Below are positions 25,077 through 34,287 of a stretch of 64,000 nt of DNA, piece by piece (positions within the stretch are counted from its first letter, which is position 1; each line of letters starts with the position of its first letter). Origin of the DNA: Actinomadura pelletieri DSM 43383. GTDB taxonomy: Bacteria > Actinomycetota > Actinomycetes > Streptosporangiales > Streptosporangiaceae. The stretch spans positions 1,104,952-1,168,951 of the forward strand of contig NZ_RBWU01000001.1 in assembly GCF_003634705.1 (NCBI RefSeq), in the 5' to 3' direction. The position numbers and the translations under genes are program-made. The notes beneath the pieces were generated by a model. The model was not told where the DNA came from, ran no database searches, and was given only the letters and a program-made list of their open reading frames with translations.

Positions 25077-25386
25077 AGCCTGATCTTGCCAGGACGATCT
25101 CCCGCCCGATGGTTTTGAGCGAGTTTGTCGAACCGCGTGGGCGATGCCCCGCCGTTGACGACAGGGACACCGATCAAGATCCCATCCAGTCCGCCGCTCC
25201 GCCGCTTCGGTCACTTGGTTACGAGAGTCGCTTCCCTCGCCGCCGGTGGCAGCGTCAACGCCATAGCGGAACATCGTCCGGTGAGTATCGGGTCGATGGT
25301 GCCGTCGGGAAGACGTCGCATTATCTGGCGGCCGACGGCGAAACACCTGTGCGAGCTGGTCGACAAATGAGTGGCATGGAGGACGG
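25077..25386. other. Gene-free region
   Basis: About 310 bp with no credible gene on either strand. Confidence 0.45.
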
Positions 25387-25418
25387 AAGGGTGCGCCTGG
25401 ACGTCCGGGCGCACCCTT
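25387..25418 (-). terminator. Terminator downstream of the sigma/CU044_5270 operon
   Basis: AAGGGTGCGCC (25387-25397) pairs perfectly with GGCGCACCCTT (25408-25418). It lies 31 bp beyond the stop of the minus-strand gene at 25449. Confidence 0.75.
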
Positions 25419-25448
25419 GCTCGTGGAACTCTGTCAGGAATGATCTGA

Positions 25449-26525
25449 TCAGCGGCGTGCGCCCGGCAGGCGGTGTTGTGGTGGTCGGTCGGTCCATCCG
25501 GCGGTCAGCTTCACGGTGAGGTACTGCGCGGCGCCCACGGGAAAGTCACTGTTCGTATCGCCCGGCCGGACGATGACGGCGCGGGTGGCCATCACGAAGT
25601 CGCTGGACGGGCTGAGCAGGATCTGCCAGTCGATGGTGCCGAGCGAGGAGGTGTGCTCGCGCATGGCGATCCCGACCGCGGAGCGCCCGAGTGGGTCCCG
25701 GACCGTGCCCAGGCTGCGGACCCCTGGCAAACCGGCCAGCATCCGGTACAGCGCGCCGCGTACCGCCGGGGACGAAACCAGTGCCGAGGAGTCGAGCAGC
25801 TTGGCGGCCTCGCGGAACAACCACGCGTTGGGATGCGCAGGCAGGCCTCCGTGGTCGCGGATCCAGGTCAGCATCGCCATCCGAAGCTTGGCCGGGTCCA
25901 TGGGCAGACGGGTGGGATCCCCCTCGAAGATGCCGTCTCCGGCCAGTTCCGGGCCCTCCGCCGGCACGGAGATGAAAATCCCGGCATCGGAATTTTCATC
26001 CGGCCCAGGCGAGCCGTCCTTACGGTACGCCTCGGCGTCGGCTGGACTGACCGGCTGGAGCCGTGACGCCCCGATGTCGTAGGAGTGGACACTCTCGCCG
26101 TCGATCGGGTCTCGCGGCACCCAGGTCTCGGTGGGAGTGGTGACCAGCAACGTGTACCGGTGTCCATTGTTGTCGCGGCGGAGGAGTTGACGGATCTCGC
26201 CCTTGGCGTGCCAGAACCGCTTGCTCGTGGTCCGGTCGGCATGCTCGGCCGCCACCAGCAGGACCGCGTGCGCATCGCCGGACGTGACGTAGCGCTGCTC
26301 GGGGATTTCCTGCGGCACCAGCACGTGCCACAGCACCGCGGTGGTGGCCATCGCTGTGGCCACGGCCGGAAGGATCCACCGGAGCCGTCTGCGGAAGCGC
26401 GCACGATGCCGACGGCTCGGCTCGTGGATGATGCTTCGCAGCAGCGCCTCCTCCCGGGGCCCGTAGGTCAGGTCGGTGACGACCGTGGGGTTGGCCGCGC
26501 TCAGCAAGGCATCCAGGTCCTTCAT
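25449..26525 (-). CDS. CU044_5270-family membrane-anchored protein, 358 aa
   Basis: ATG at 26525, overlapping the sigma-factor stop by 4 bp. A cytosolic N-terminus (~55 residues, MKDLDALLSAANPTVVTDLT) precedes one membrane helix (WILPAVATAMATTAVLWHVL, ~50-70). The extracytoplasmic domain has the pattern of the CU044_5270 family, e.g. MAMLTWIRDHGGLPAHPNAW and SSPAVRGALYRMLAGLPGVR. These proteins accompany ECF sigma factors in actinomycetes and are thought to modulate them, though no zinc-finger anti-sigma domain is present. What it senses is unknown. Confidence 0.8.
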   Translation of the reverse strand: MKDLDALLSAANPTVVTDLTYGPREEALLRSIIHEPSRRHRARFRRRLRWILPAVATAMATTAVLWHVLVPQEIPEQRYVTSGDAHAVLLVAAEHADRTTSKRFWHAKGEIRQLLRRDNNGHRYTLLVTTPTETWVPRDPIDGESVHSYDIGASRLQPVSPADAEAYRKDGSPGPDENSDAGIFISVPAEGPELAGDGIFEGDPTRLPMDPAKLRMAMLTWIRDHGGLPAHPNAWLFREAAKLLDSSALVSSPAVRGALYRMLAGLPGVRSLGTVRDPLGRSAVGIAMREHTSSLGTIDWQILLSPSSDFVMATRAVIVRPGDTNSDFPVGAAQYLTVKLTAGWTDRPPQHRLPGARR

Positions 26526-27031
26526 AGGGTGACCTCCCCTGCGGGTGTGTTGTCAGTTGCGAGCAGCCGGGCCAGCCGTTTGCGGGCGCGGTGCAGGCGG
26601 ACCTTGAAGGCCGAGGCCGAACACCCGGCCACGTACGCGGCCGTGCGATGGTCCAATCCCTCCCAACAGATCAGCATCAGCGCCTCGCGTTCTCCCGGTG
26701 GCAACTGCCGCAGGGCGGCTCTCAGGCGTACCTCCTCGACAACACCCGGCGCGTGGTCGGGCTCGACCCGGTGGTGTGCTGCCAGGCGGTCCACGAGACG
26801 TTCCCGGCGCCGCTTCGAACGGCGGCTGTTGTTCAGACAGTTGTGCGCCGTCCGGTAGAGCCATGGCAGGGGGTCATCAGGCAGGCGGTCGATGTGGCGC
26901 CATGCCGCCGTGAACGTTTCCGCCACCACGTCGTCCGCCTGCGCATCGTCGGTCCGGCGGAGTACGTAGGCCCGCACCTGGCCGTGATGCCGCCGGAACA
27001 ACACCGTGAACCGATCAGCTTCATCACCCAC
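26522..27031 (-). CDS. ECF RNA polymerase sigma factor, 169 aa
   Basis: Region 2: MGDEADRFTVLFRRHHGQVR with AYVLRRTDDAQADDVVAETF and AWRHIDRLPDDPLPWLYRTA. Region 4: LRQLPPGEREALMLICWEGL and AAYVAGCSASAFKVRLHRAR. It is a group IV sigma factor directing polymerase to a small regulon, probably including its own promoter. First gene of a two-gene operon with the CU044_5270-type partner. Normal length for the class. Confidence 0.9.
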   Translation of the reverse strand: MGDEADRFTVLFRRHHGQVRAYVLRRTDDAQADDVVAETFTAAWRHIDRLPDDPLPWLYRTAHNCLNNSRRSKRRRERLVDRLAAHHRVEPDHAPGVVEEVRLRAALRQLPPGEREALMLICWEGLDHRTAAYVAGCSASAFKVRLHRARKRLARLLATDNTPAGEVTL

Positions 27032-27269
27032 GAGATCGCCTCAAAGAGACTCCAACCCGAGATCGTGTCTGCGTTCCTCCCTTTAGGTCCGGCACCGACC
27101 TCGCGGTTACATCGGCCACCTCGGCTCGTATTCCGCGAGCAAGTCCTTTCATCTGGCACGCGAATGCGCGGTCGCCTTCCTGATGTCATGCGTGGCCGCC
27201 GACCACACCCCCAGCCGCCGTGCGTCGTCCGTGCCGTGGTGAAGCGTCCGCTCCCTGGGACGGTCCGCG
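27032..27269. other. Gap upstream of the sigma-factor gene
   Basis: Contains the leader of the minus-strand sigma gene. I could not assign a specific promoter. No gene is seen. Confidence 0.4.
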
Positions 27270-27680
27270 TCAGTCCTCGCCGAAGCCGCGGAAAGTACCG
27301 GACTCGTCTGTCGCGTCGGCGTAATCGGCGAAGTCCAGGTTCGCGATGCACAGGTTGGCGGAGATCTCGCCGTACCAGCGGGGAGGTAGGCGGAAGGTAC
27401 GACCGGGTTCCCCGAACAGGTCGACGGCGAGTAGGGGGCGTTGGTCCTCGGTCATGGTGGTCGCGTCGGCAAGGAAAAGGTAGGTCGACGTGTTCGTGTC
27501 GGCGGTGTCCACGAATTCTTGAACGGTCACTCCGGCGTACGCCGGGTCGTTGACGTAGGTCGCACTATCGCTATCAGAGGCTTCGATGGCTGCTTTCAGC
27601 GCATTCCAGGCCATGTCATCGCTGAAGTCGGTGCGCACGACCAAGGACGTCAGGTCGCCGGGTTTTGGAAGGGGAGTCAT
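27270..27680 (-). CDS. DUF6924-type protein, 136 aa
   Basis: ATG at 27680 (MTPLPKPGDLTSLVVRTDFS) with GGAG just upstream. SLVVRTDFSDDMAWNALKAA, then LFLADATTMTEDQRPLLAVD and TFRLPPRWYGEISANLCIAN, form the layout of the DUF6924 family of small actinomycete proteins, probably cytosolic. Function is unknown. These proteins often occur as scattered orphans near immunity-like genes, as here. Confidence 0.75.
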   Translation of the reverse strand: MTPLPKPGDLTSLVVRTDFSDDMAWNALKAAIEASDSDSATYVNDPAYAGVTVQEFVDTADTNTSTYLFLADATTMTEDQRPLLAVDLFGEPGRTFRLPPRWYGEISANLCIANLDFADYADATDESGTFRGFGED

Positions 27681-27731
27681 GCTCCAACTCTTCCTCACTC
27701 GTCTCAACCTCTCAACGTGGTGTGCATCAGG

Positions 27732-28415
27732 TCAGCGTCTTGAGAAGGTTCTGTCGAGGTCGTCGGCGGTTCCGGCGACGGCTGGGCCGCAATCGTGCGG
27801 AAGGTGGGCGACGACCAAGGCGACTGCACTGTGTGGGGTGGAGGCTTCTCCGAGGGGTGTTGAGCCATGACCCGAACGGTTCCGTCCCAGGACGCGGTAC
27901 GTCCCGTCCGGCCGAGGAACGATTACGGGGAGGTCATGGGTGTAGGGGAATCCGGTGCACCGACTGAAGTGAAGCGACCGGTGGCTGTGAAAGGGAAACA
28001 GCGCGCGCAGTCGCGGTTGGGCGTAGGCGGCCTCGATCAGTTCACGATCGACGTGTGGGGCAGAAGTCCGCCGGTAGATCGCCCATTGGGCTTCGACGGC
28101 GTTGCCGCGCTCATGGGCTTCGGCGAGCGAGTTGTACTGGACGAACGGACACGCTGACTTCAACTCGGAAAGGCACCGGCCGCTTTGCCGGACGCCTATG
28201 GCTCGGGCCGCCGCGGAAAGGTCGGCGGTTTCCGCGTCCGCCATCATCACGCCTCGTTGCCAGAACTGCATCAGGAACCGGCGCTCCTGGCTGCCCGCGA
28301 GGGTCGTCACATGTCGACGATCGTCCCCAACACGTGTCGCGCGGTCCCACCAGCCGGGAGAACTGGTCAGCAGAGCCGTCAGGTCATGTCCGGCGTCGTC
28401 GAGCGCGGCCTGCAT
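27732..28415 (-). CDS. DUF6193-type protein, 227 aa or slightly longer; 5' end uncertain
   Basis: The C-terminal half (RTSAPHVDRELIEAAYAQPR, LRALFPFHSHRSLHFSRCTG, then ALVVAHLPHDCGPAVAGTAD) is characteristic of the DUF6193 family, named for natural-product biosynthesis contexts. The family-typical N-terminus (LYPEIGETGSLRAAMQAAL) extends upstream of the ATG at 28415, but no ATG/GTG/TTG is found in frame nearby. An ATG at 28540 begins a plausible leader in another frame, so a frameshift or sequence error near 28470 is possible. Reaction unknown. Confidence 0.7.
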   Translation of the reverse strand: MQAALDDAGHDLTALLTSSPGWWDRATRVGDDRRHVTTLAGSQERRFLMQFWQRGVMMADAETADLSAAARAIGVRQSGRCLSELKSACPFVQYNSLAEAHERGNAVEAQWAIYRRTSAPHVDRELIEAAYAQPRLRALFPFHSHRSLHFSRCTGFPYTHDLPVIVPRPDGTYRVLGRNRSGHGSTPLGEASTPHSAVALVVAHLPHDCGPAVAGTADDLDRTFSRR

Positions 28416-28552
28416 CGCGGCCCGCAGGCTGCCCGTTTCGCCGATCTCGGGATACAGTGCACGTACTGAGGACGGGGTCGCTGGGTCACGGTTTCCACTC
28501 TGCCGTTGAACTGAACCGGGACGTCGATAATGGGCGACATCGTGACGGCGCT

Positions 28553-29212
28553 CTAGCCGCCGGTGCCTCCCAGTATTGGGCGGTCGCGGCCGGTGGACGT
28601 TCCCCCGCCGCCCGAGGCGGGTCGGTTGCGGATCAACCTGACCATGCAGATCAGGACGACGCAGCCGGCGAGCAGGAGGCCGTGGTGCGCCTCTCGTAGT
28701 GTCACGACCTCGCCCGTGCGCAGGTCCTCCAGGGCGGTGCCGGTGAGCATCACGGCGCCGAACGTGACCACGGGCAGCACACCCCACACCAGGCGTGGAC
28801 GGAGCGCGGCGGTGAGGAAGCCGACGCCGAACGCCAGGTTGAACGCGCCGACCTCCCTGAGGTCGTGGGTGAGGCCGCCCTCGTGGAGCAGTTGCATGGG
28901 CACCACCACCATCAGGCACCCGACCACGATCTGGCAGGCCGCGATCGTGGCCAGCAGGATTTGCAGCACCCGCAGCGGTCGCCTCGACCGTGGGCGCCGC
29001 TCGCCCAGGTTGTGCATGATCCGGTCGGTCAGGTCGGGGGCGGGGGAGGGCGGTGTCGCGCGCACCTCACGATTGAGATCGACGACCCTGTTCAGCCAGT
29101 CGCCGCAGGCCGTGCACCCGTTCAGGTGCGTGAGGAGTTCGTAGGTGCCGACGCCTGGGTCCTGGTCGTCGATCGACGCGGAAATGGCCTCACGTGCTCG
29201 TTGGCAACGCAT
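28553..29212 (-). CDS. Zinc-finger anti-sigma factor with membrane helices, 219 aa
   Basis: The N-terminus carries THLNGCTACGDWLNRVV, the H-x3-C-x2-C zinc motif of anti-sigma (ZAS) domains that grip ECF sigma factors. It is followed by about four to five membrane helices (e.g. VLQILLATIAACQIVVGCLM; GVLPVVTFGAVMLTGTALED; GLLLAGCVVLICMVRLI). It lies divergently, 102 bp from the SigC-like sigma gene at 29315, its likely target. It should hold the sigma factor at the membrane and release it upon a signal, perhaps redox or metal status; the signal is inference. Confidence 0.85.
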   Translation of the reverse strand: MRCQRAREAISASIDDQDPGVGTYELLTHLNGCTACGDWLNRVVDLNREVRATPPSPAPDLTDRIMHNLGERRPRSRRPLRVLQILLATIAACQIVVGCLMVVVPMQLLHEGGLTHDLREVGAFNLAFGVGFLTAALRPRLVWGVLPVVTFGAVMLTGTALEDLRTGEVVTLREAHHGLLLAGCVVLICMVRLIRNRPASGGGGTSTGRDRPILGGTGG

Positions 29213-29314
29213 GCCGTCTCATCTCCTCCTCCCGGTGGTCATCGGCGCGCCGTACCGAAGCTCCGGCGAACGTATCCTCATATTTCCCAGCATCCCGCCT
29301 GTCAAAGTAGCCCC

Positions 29315-29848
29315 ATGGACAAGCTCACCCGTCTCGCCCTCGCAGCTAGAAACGGTGACGAACCGAAGATACGGGAGTTCATCGAGGCCTCCGCTCCGGA
29401 GGTCTGGCGGCTGTGCGCTGCGCTGGCCGACGTGGACAGCGCCGACGACCTCACGCAGGAGACCTATGCCCGGGCCTGCGTGGCGTTGCCGCGCTTTCGG
29501 GGCGAGGCCAGCGCGCGAACCTGGCTGTTGTCCATCGCCAGGCGGGTCGTGGCCGACACGATCAGGAAGCGGGCGCGCACGCGTCGTCTAGAGGCGACGC
29601 TTCAGGCCCACTCGGCCCGCGCGGAGTCGATGGCGTCCTCGACGGGGGAGGTCGAGATCCGCCTGCTGATCGCGGCGTTGCCGCAGGAGCGGCGGGAGGC
29701 GTTCGTGCTCACGCAGTTGCACGGCCTGTCCTACGAGGAGGCGGCGGACGTGTGCGGCTGCCCGATCGGGACGATCAGATCGCGGGTCGCCAGGGCGCGC
29801 GAGAACCTGCTGGAGTGGCTGTCGGACGAGGCTCGGAGCGTGCCGTGA
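29315..29848 (+). CDS. SigC-like ECF RNA polymerase sigma factor, 177 aa
   Basis: ATG at 29315. Region 2: APEVWRLCAALADVDSADDL followed by TQETYARACVALPRFRGEAS and ARTWLLSIARRVVADTIRKR. Region 4: ALPQERREAFVLTQLHGLSY then EEAADVCGCPIGTIRSRVAR. Word patterns such as DVDSADDLTQET and GCPVGTIRSRVARAR-like endings closely resemble Mycobacterium SigC as I remember it. No strong ribosome site is seen, so the mRNA may be leaderless. It sits between its probable anti-sigma and a metal-type importer operon on the same strand (143-bp gap). Confidence 0.85.
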   Translation: MDKLTRLALAARNGDEPKIREFIEASAPEVWRLCAALADVDSADDLTQETYARACVALPRFRGEASARTWLLSIARRVVADTIRKRARTRRLEATLQAHSARAESMASSTGEVEIRLLIAALPQERREAFVLTQLHGLSYEEAADVCGCPIGTIRSRVARARENLLEWLSDEARSVP

Positions 29849-29991
29849 GCGTGCCGTCCCGCTAGGGGAGGCGCGGCGGGGCGATTGGCGCGGACGTTCG
29901 AGTGTGGCGGTGGTAACAGCCGGGAACTCCGGCTCCCTCGGGGTCGACTACCTCTTCGATCCGGCACAGCCGACCCACGAGGAACACGCGC

Positions 29992-31551
29992 ATGGACATA
30001 CGCCCCCGCCCGCGCCGCAGGCCGAGCCGGGTCCCCGCCGTACTGATCGCGCTTCTGATCACGGGATGCAGCGGGGACCCGGTCGAGAACCCGCTCCAAT
30101 CCACCACGGTGCGCATCGCGGTGCCGGAGACGGCCATGGGCCTGAAGCCCGACGGGTTCTGGCACTACTCCCTGGCCAGCTACGGCGTCGCCGAGCATCT
30201 GCTGCGCGCGCGTCCCGACGGGACGGTCGAGCCGTGGCTCGCGGCCTCCTTCACGCGGACGAGACCGAACGTGTGGCGTCTGAAGCTGCGCGAGGGCGTC
30301 TCCTTCCACAACGGCAGGACCGTCGACGCCCGCGCCGTGGTGGCGGCCCTGAAGAAGCGGGCCGCGCAGGGTTACGGCGCCGACTCGGTCGCCAAGGCGA
30401 AGATCGAGGCGACCGGTCCGCTGGAGGTCACGCTGACCTCGCCGAAGCCGAGCGCCGCCGTCCCGCGCGATCTGGCGTCGTCCGTGCGCTACTACATGAT
30501 CTACGACGTGGCCGCCGCCGAGCGGGCGGGCGACGACGAGAAGAAGCTGCTCGCGGCCGGTGTCTACACCGGCCCCTTCAAGCCCACCGCCGTCGATCGC
30601 CAGTCTCTGCGGGCAGAGACGTTCCCGCGCTACTGGGGGAGGAAGCCCGCGCTCTCCGGCGTCCAGGTGCTGGCCATGCCCGACAGCGCGGCCCGGTTGT
30701 CCGCGGTGCGCAGCGGTGAGGCCGACATCGCGATCACACCGCCCGCCGAGATCGCCAGGACGGCGCGGAAGAACGGGCCGTTTCCCTACAGGCGGGCGGT
30801 CATCGCCAACCGGGGCGCCTTCGCCCAGTTCAACCTGACGCGGGCGCCCTTCGACGATGCCGCGGTGCGGCAGGCGTTCACCCTGGGTGTCGACTACGCC
30901 CGGTTGCCCACCGTGGTCGCGGGAGGCGGGATCTTCGAGCGGGCCGGTTCCGTGGTGCCGGGGTCGCTGCCGTTCGCCGCGAAGGTCCAGCGCACCGACC
31001 CGGCGCGGGCGGCGGCGCTGCTGGACGGGGCGGGCTGGCGGACGGGCGCGGGCGGCGTGCGGGCCAAGAACGGCAAGCCACTGCGCGTGACGTACCTGTT
31101 CCAGTCCGGCGACACCGAACTGGAGGCGTTCGGCATCGCGCTGCGCGAGCAGGTGCGTCCCCTCGGCTTCGACGTGGCCATGAAGCGCATCGAGGACTCC
31201 TACGACGCCAAGTCCTGGCCGAAGGACTGGACGATCGCGGCGCTGTTCGTCCTGCTGGACGGCCCGAACGTGGTGGACTCGATGGCCAACTGGCTGGGCG
31301 GCGGCGGTGGCGGCAACTTCGGCGGGGTCAAGGACCCCGAACTCGACACTCTGATCGGACGTTTGCAGGCCACCACGCTCGACCAGGCGCGCGCCGACCT
31401 GAGCAGGGTGCAAGCGCTGGTCGCCGAGCGTGCGTACGCGACGGTGCTGGGTTTCAAGGCGGTCGACGCCGTGGTCGCCAAGCCCTGGGCGAACTTCTCC
31501 CCCGACCCGGACTTCATCTTCGTCGATCCGGCGCTCGCGCCGCGCCGGTGA
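29992..31551 (+). CDS. Opp/Nik-type ABC importer, substrate-binding lipoprotein, 519 aa
   Basis: The signal peptide ends in LLITGCSG, a lipobox, so the protein is anchored outside the membrane. SBP_bac_5 features include an early YGVAEHLLRARPDGTVEPWL, the diagnostic WRLKLREGVSFHNGRTVDAR, and the NRGAFAQFNLTRAPFDDAAV hinge region. The family binds peptides, nickel or metallophore complexes; the exact ligand cannot be read. GAGGAAC lies before the ATG. First gene of a five-gene importer operon; its stop overlaps the permease start. Confidence 0.88.
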   Translation: MDIRPRPRRRPSRVPAVLIALLITGCSGDPVENPLQSTTVRIAVPETAMGLKPDGFWHYSLASYGVAEHLLRARPDGTVEPWLAASFTRTRPNVWRLKLREGVSFHNGRTVDARAVVAALKKRAAQGYGADSVAKAKIEATGPLEVTLTSPKPSAAVPRDLASSVRYYMIYDVAAAERAGDDEKKLLAAGVYTGPFKPTAVDRQSLRAETFPRYWGRKPALSGVQVLAMPDSAARLSAVRSGEADIAITPPAEIARTARKNGPFPYRRAVIANRGAFAQFNLTRAPFDDAAVRQAFTLGVDYARLPTVVAGGGIFERAGSVVPGSLPFAAKVQRTDPARAAALLDGAGWRTGAGGVRAKNGKPLRVTYLFQSGDTELEAFGIALREQVRPLGFDVAMKRIEDSYDAKSWPKDWTIAALFVLLDGPNVVDSMANWLGGGGGGNFGGVKDPELDTLIGRLQATTLDQARADLSRVQALVAERAYATVLGFKAVDAVVAKPWANFSPDPDFIFVDPALAPRR

Positions 31552-32489
31552 TGCTCTCCCTGGCGCGGCGAGCCGGGCAAGCCCTCGCCACGGCACTTCT
31601 GGCGAGCCTGGTGGTGTGGGCGCTGTTGCCGTTCGCTCCCGGCGACCCCGCCGCACGCTACCTGGAGGCGCGGCATGTCACGGCGCCGACGGCGGAGCAG
31701 CTCGCGCAGGCCCGCGCCGACTTGGGCCTGGACCGGTCGCCGCCCGAGCAGTACGCGCGCTGGCTGGGCGGCGTGGTCCGCGGCGACCTCGGGGAGTCCG
31801 CGCGGTCGGGCGTCCCCGTGTCGCGGGTCATCACCGAGCGGGTTCCGGCGACGTTGCGGCTGACGGTGGCGACGGTACTGCTGGCGCTGGTGGTCTCGGT
31901 GCCGCTGGCGCTGGCGGGCGCCGCGTTCCCCGGGCGCCGGCCGGACGCGGTCGGCCGCGCCGTCGCGCTGCTGGGGGCCGCGTTGCCGTCGTTCGTGGTC
32001 GGGCTGCTGCTGATCGAGTTCGTGGTCGTGCGCTGGGGCGTGGGGAGTGTGGTCAGCACGGGTGGCTGGTCGCAGGTGTGGTTCCCCGCCCTCGCGCTCG
32101 CCCTGTATCCGATCGCCCGCTGGTCGCGGCTGCTGCGCGCCGGACTGCTGGAGGCGCTGCGATCCGACCATGTCACGGTCGCGACGGCGCGGGGCGCGTC
32201 CCGCGCCCGCGTGCTGCTGGTGCACGCCCTGCCCAACGCCGCGGTTCCGAGTATCACCGTCCTGGCCATGACGATCGGCTTTCTGCTGGGCGGGGTGGCG
32301 ATCGTGGAGAACGTCTTCTCCTGGCCGGGGCTCGGACGTGAGATCGTGCTGGCCGTCACCGCCAGGGACCTGCCCGTCGTGCAGGGCTTCGCGCTGGTGA
32401 TGGCCGTGGTCTGGGTGGCGGTCAGCCTGCTGGCCGACGTGGTGACCGCCCTGGTCGACCCCAGGTTGCGGACCGGGAGCCGTGGATGA
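31548..32489 (+). CDS. ABC importer permease 1 (OppB/NikB-like), 313 aa
   Basis: ATG? in the overlap with the preceding stop: the start is at 31548 (4-bp coupling). The N-terminal helix (LATALLASLVVWALLPFAPG) is followed by a periplasmic loop (AQARADLGLDRSPPEQYARW) typical of NikB/OppB proteins. The transmembrane core has the cytosolic coupling EAA-type loop ALRSDHVTVATARGASRARV. About six membrane helices. It pairs with the next gene to form the channel. Confidence 0.88.
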   Translation: MMLSLARRAGQALATALLASLVVWALLPFAPGDPAARYLEARHVTAPTAEQLAQARADLGLDRSPPEQYARWLGGVVRGDLGESARSGVPVSRVITERVPATLRLTVATVLLALVVSVPLALAGAAFPGRRPDAVGRAVALLGAALPSFVVGLLLIEFVVVRWGVGSVVSTGGWSQVWFPALALALYPIARWSRLLRAGLLEALRSDHVTVATARGASRARVLLVHALPNAAVPSITVLAMTIGFLLGGVAIVENVFSWPGLGREIVLAVTARDLPVVQGFALVMAVVWVAVSLLADVVTALVDPRLRTGSRG

Positions 32490-33373
32490 CCTCCATCCTG
32501 ACCGGGCGGGGCCTGACCTCCACCGAGCTGACGGCCCCGCCCGCGCGTGGCGTGCTCCCCCGGCTGCTGCGCCGCCGCGACGCCCGCGCCGGGCTGGTCA
32601 TCCTGGCGCTGGTGATGCTGGGCGTCGTGGCCGGGCCCTGGTTCGTGCCCCACGAGCCGGACGCCGCGGACTTCGGCCGCGTGCTCAGCGGACCGAGCGC
32701 GTCCCACTGGCTCGGCACCGACCAGTTCGGACGCGACCAGTTCGCCCGGCTGCTCGACGGCGGTCGCCGGTCGCTGGAGGCGACCGCGCTGGTACTGGCG
32801 ATCAGTGTGGCCGCCGGGCTGGTCGTGGGCACGGTGGCGGGGGTCGCCGGCGGTCTGGTCGACGTCGTGGCGATGCGGGCCGTGGACCTGGCGCTCGCCG
32901 TCCCCGGCGTGGTGCTGACGCTGGCGCTGCTCGGGGCGCTCGGGCCCGGCTTCGGCAATCTGGTAATCGCGCTGGCGGCCACCACCTGGCCGCCGTACGC
33001 GCGGCTGGCGCGCGGCCATGTGCGGGCCGGGCGTGATCGTCCGGACGTGGTCACCGCCCGGTTGGCCGGGGCGAGCCGGCCCCGCGCCGCGGCGGCGCAC
33101 CTGCTGCCGGGCGCCGCCGCCCACGTGCTGGTGGTGGCCGCGCTCGACGTCGGGCAGACGATCATGGCGATCACCGGGCTGTCGTTCCTCGGCCTCGGCG
33201 CGCAGCCGCCGCACGCCGAGTGGGGCGTCATGCTGGCGGACTCCCGGCTCTACCTGACGGACGCGTCCTGGCTGCTGCTCGCCCCGTCGGCGGCGATCGT
33301 CGTGGTGATCCTGGCCGCGGTCCTGCTGGGCGAGGCCGCGGCCGAGGCGTCCGATCCGAGGAGGGGCCGGTGA
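32486..33373 (+). CDS. ABC importer permease 2 (OppC/NikC-like), 295 aa
   Basis: ATG at 32486 overlaps the previous stop. It has the NikC/OppC hallmark at the beginning of the periplasmic region, HWLGTDQFGRDQFARLLDGG, and the coupling loop RPDVVTARLAGASRPRAAAA. About six membrane helices. Its stop overlaps the GTG of the first ATPase. It forms a heterodimer with permease 1. Confidence 0.88.
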   Translation: MTSILTGRGLTSTELTAPPARGVLPRLLRRRDARAGLVILALVMLGVVAGPWFVPHEPDAADFGRVLSGPSASHWLGTDQFGRDQFARLLDGGRRSLEATALVLAISVAAGLVVGTVAGVAGGLVDVVAMRAVDLALAVPGVVLTLALLGALGPGFGNLVIALAATTWPPYARLARGHVRAGRDRPDVVTARLAGASRPRAAAAHLLPGAAAHVLVVAALDVGQTIMAITGLSFLGLGAQPPHAEWGVMLADSRLYLTDASWLLLAPSAAIVVVILAAVLLGEAAAEASDPRRGR

Positions 33374-34287
33374 GCGGTGCGGCGCTGCGCGTTTCGGAGC
33401 TGGAGGTGCGCTACCCGGGCGGCGGCCACGCCGTACGCGGGGTGGACCTGGTCGTCGCGCCCGGCGAGACGTTCGCGCTGGCGGGCGAGTCGGGCTGCGG
33501 GAAGACGACGCTGGCGCGGGCGGTGCTCGGGTTGCTGCCGCCGGGCACGCGATGCTCCGGTTCGATCCGGGTCGGCGGCGTGGAGGTCGTCGGCGCGTCG
33601 CGGCGGACGCTGCGGACCATGCGCGGCATCGACGTGGGATACGTGCCGCAGGACCCGGTCACCGCCTTCGACCCGCTGCGCCGGGTGGGCCACCACGTCG
33701 CGCAGGCCTGGCGGGCGCACCGCCGTACCCCGCCGCCGGGAGCGGTGGCCGGCCTGGTGGCGGAGATGGGCATTCCCGACGCGGCGACCCGGCTGCGCGA
33801 GCGGCCGCATCAGTGGAGCGGCGGCATGCTCCAGCGGGCGGCCATCGCCGCGGCCGTCGCCCACCGGCCCGGCCTGGTCGTGGCCGACGAGCCGACCAGC
33901 GCGCTCGACGCGGACCTCGCCGGGTCGGTGCTGGCCACGTTGCGCGCGGCCAGCCGGAGCCTGCTGCTGATCAGCCACGATCTGGCTCTGATCGCCGAGC
34001 ACGCGGACCGGGTCGGGGTGCTGTACGGCGGGCGGCTGGTGGAGGTCGGCGACGCCGCGGAGGTGCTGGCCGCGCCCCGCCATCCCTACACGGCGGCGCT
34101 GGTCTCGTCCGTCCCGAAGCCGGGGGCCGGGCTGCCGAAGCCGCTGCCCGGGAGGCCGCCCGCGCCCGCCGAGGCCGTCGCCGGTTGCGCGTTCGTGACG
34201 CGCTGCGCCCTCGCGAAGGAGCGTTGCGCGGCCGAACCCCCGCCGACCCGCGAAGGCGTCGCGTGCTGGGTGGTGGGCCATGGGTGA
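33370..34287 (+). CDS. ABC importer ATPase 1 (OppD/NikD-like), 305 aa
   Basis: GTG at 33370. Walker A GESGCGKTTLA, Q-loop VGYVPQDPVTAFDP, signature QWSGGMLQRAAIA, Walker B LVVADEPTSALD, H-loop LISHDLALIAEHAD. The C-terminal extension with GCAFVTRCALAKERCAAEPP is the Cys-rich OppD/NikD tail that often holds an iron-sulphur cluster. Eight base pairs overlap with the second ATPase gene. Confidence 0.9.
   Translation: MSGAALRVSELEVRYPGGGHAVRGVDLVVAPGETFALAGESGCGKTTLARAVLGLLPPGTRCSGSIRVGGVEVVGASRRTLRTMRGIDVGYVPQDPVTAFDPLRRVGHHVAQAWRAHRRTPPPGAVAGLVAEMGIPDAATRLRERPHQWSGGMLQRAAIAAAVAHRPGLVVADEPTSALDADLAGSVLATLRAASRSLLLISHDLALIAEHADRVGVLYGGRLVEVGDAAEVLAAPRHPYTAALVSSVPKPGAGLPKPLPGRPPAPAEAVAGCAFVTRCALAKERCAAEPPPTREGVACWVVGHG

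Noticed and set aside
29731..31656. Very long minus-strand frame opposite the lipoprotein gene
   Set aside because: It is a shadow of the plus-strand importer gene produced by high third-position GC; the lipobox and SBP motifs are on the plus strand.
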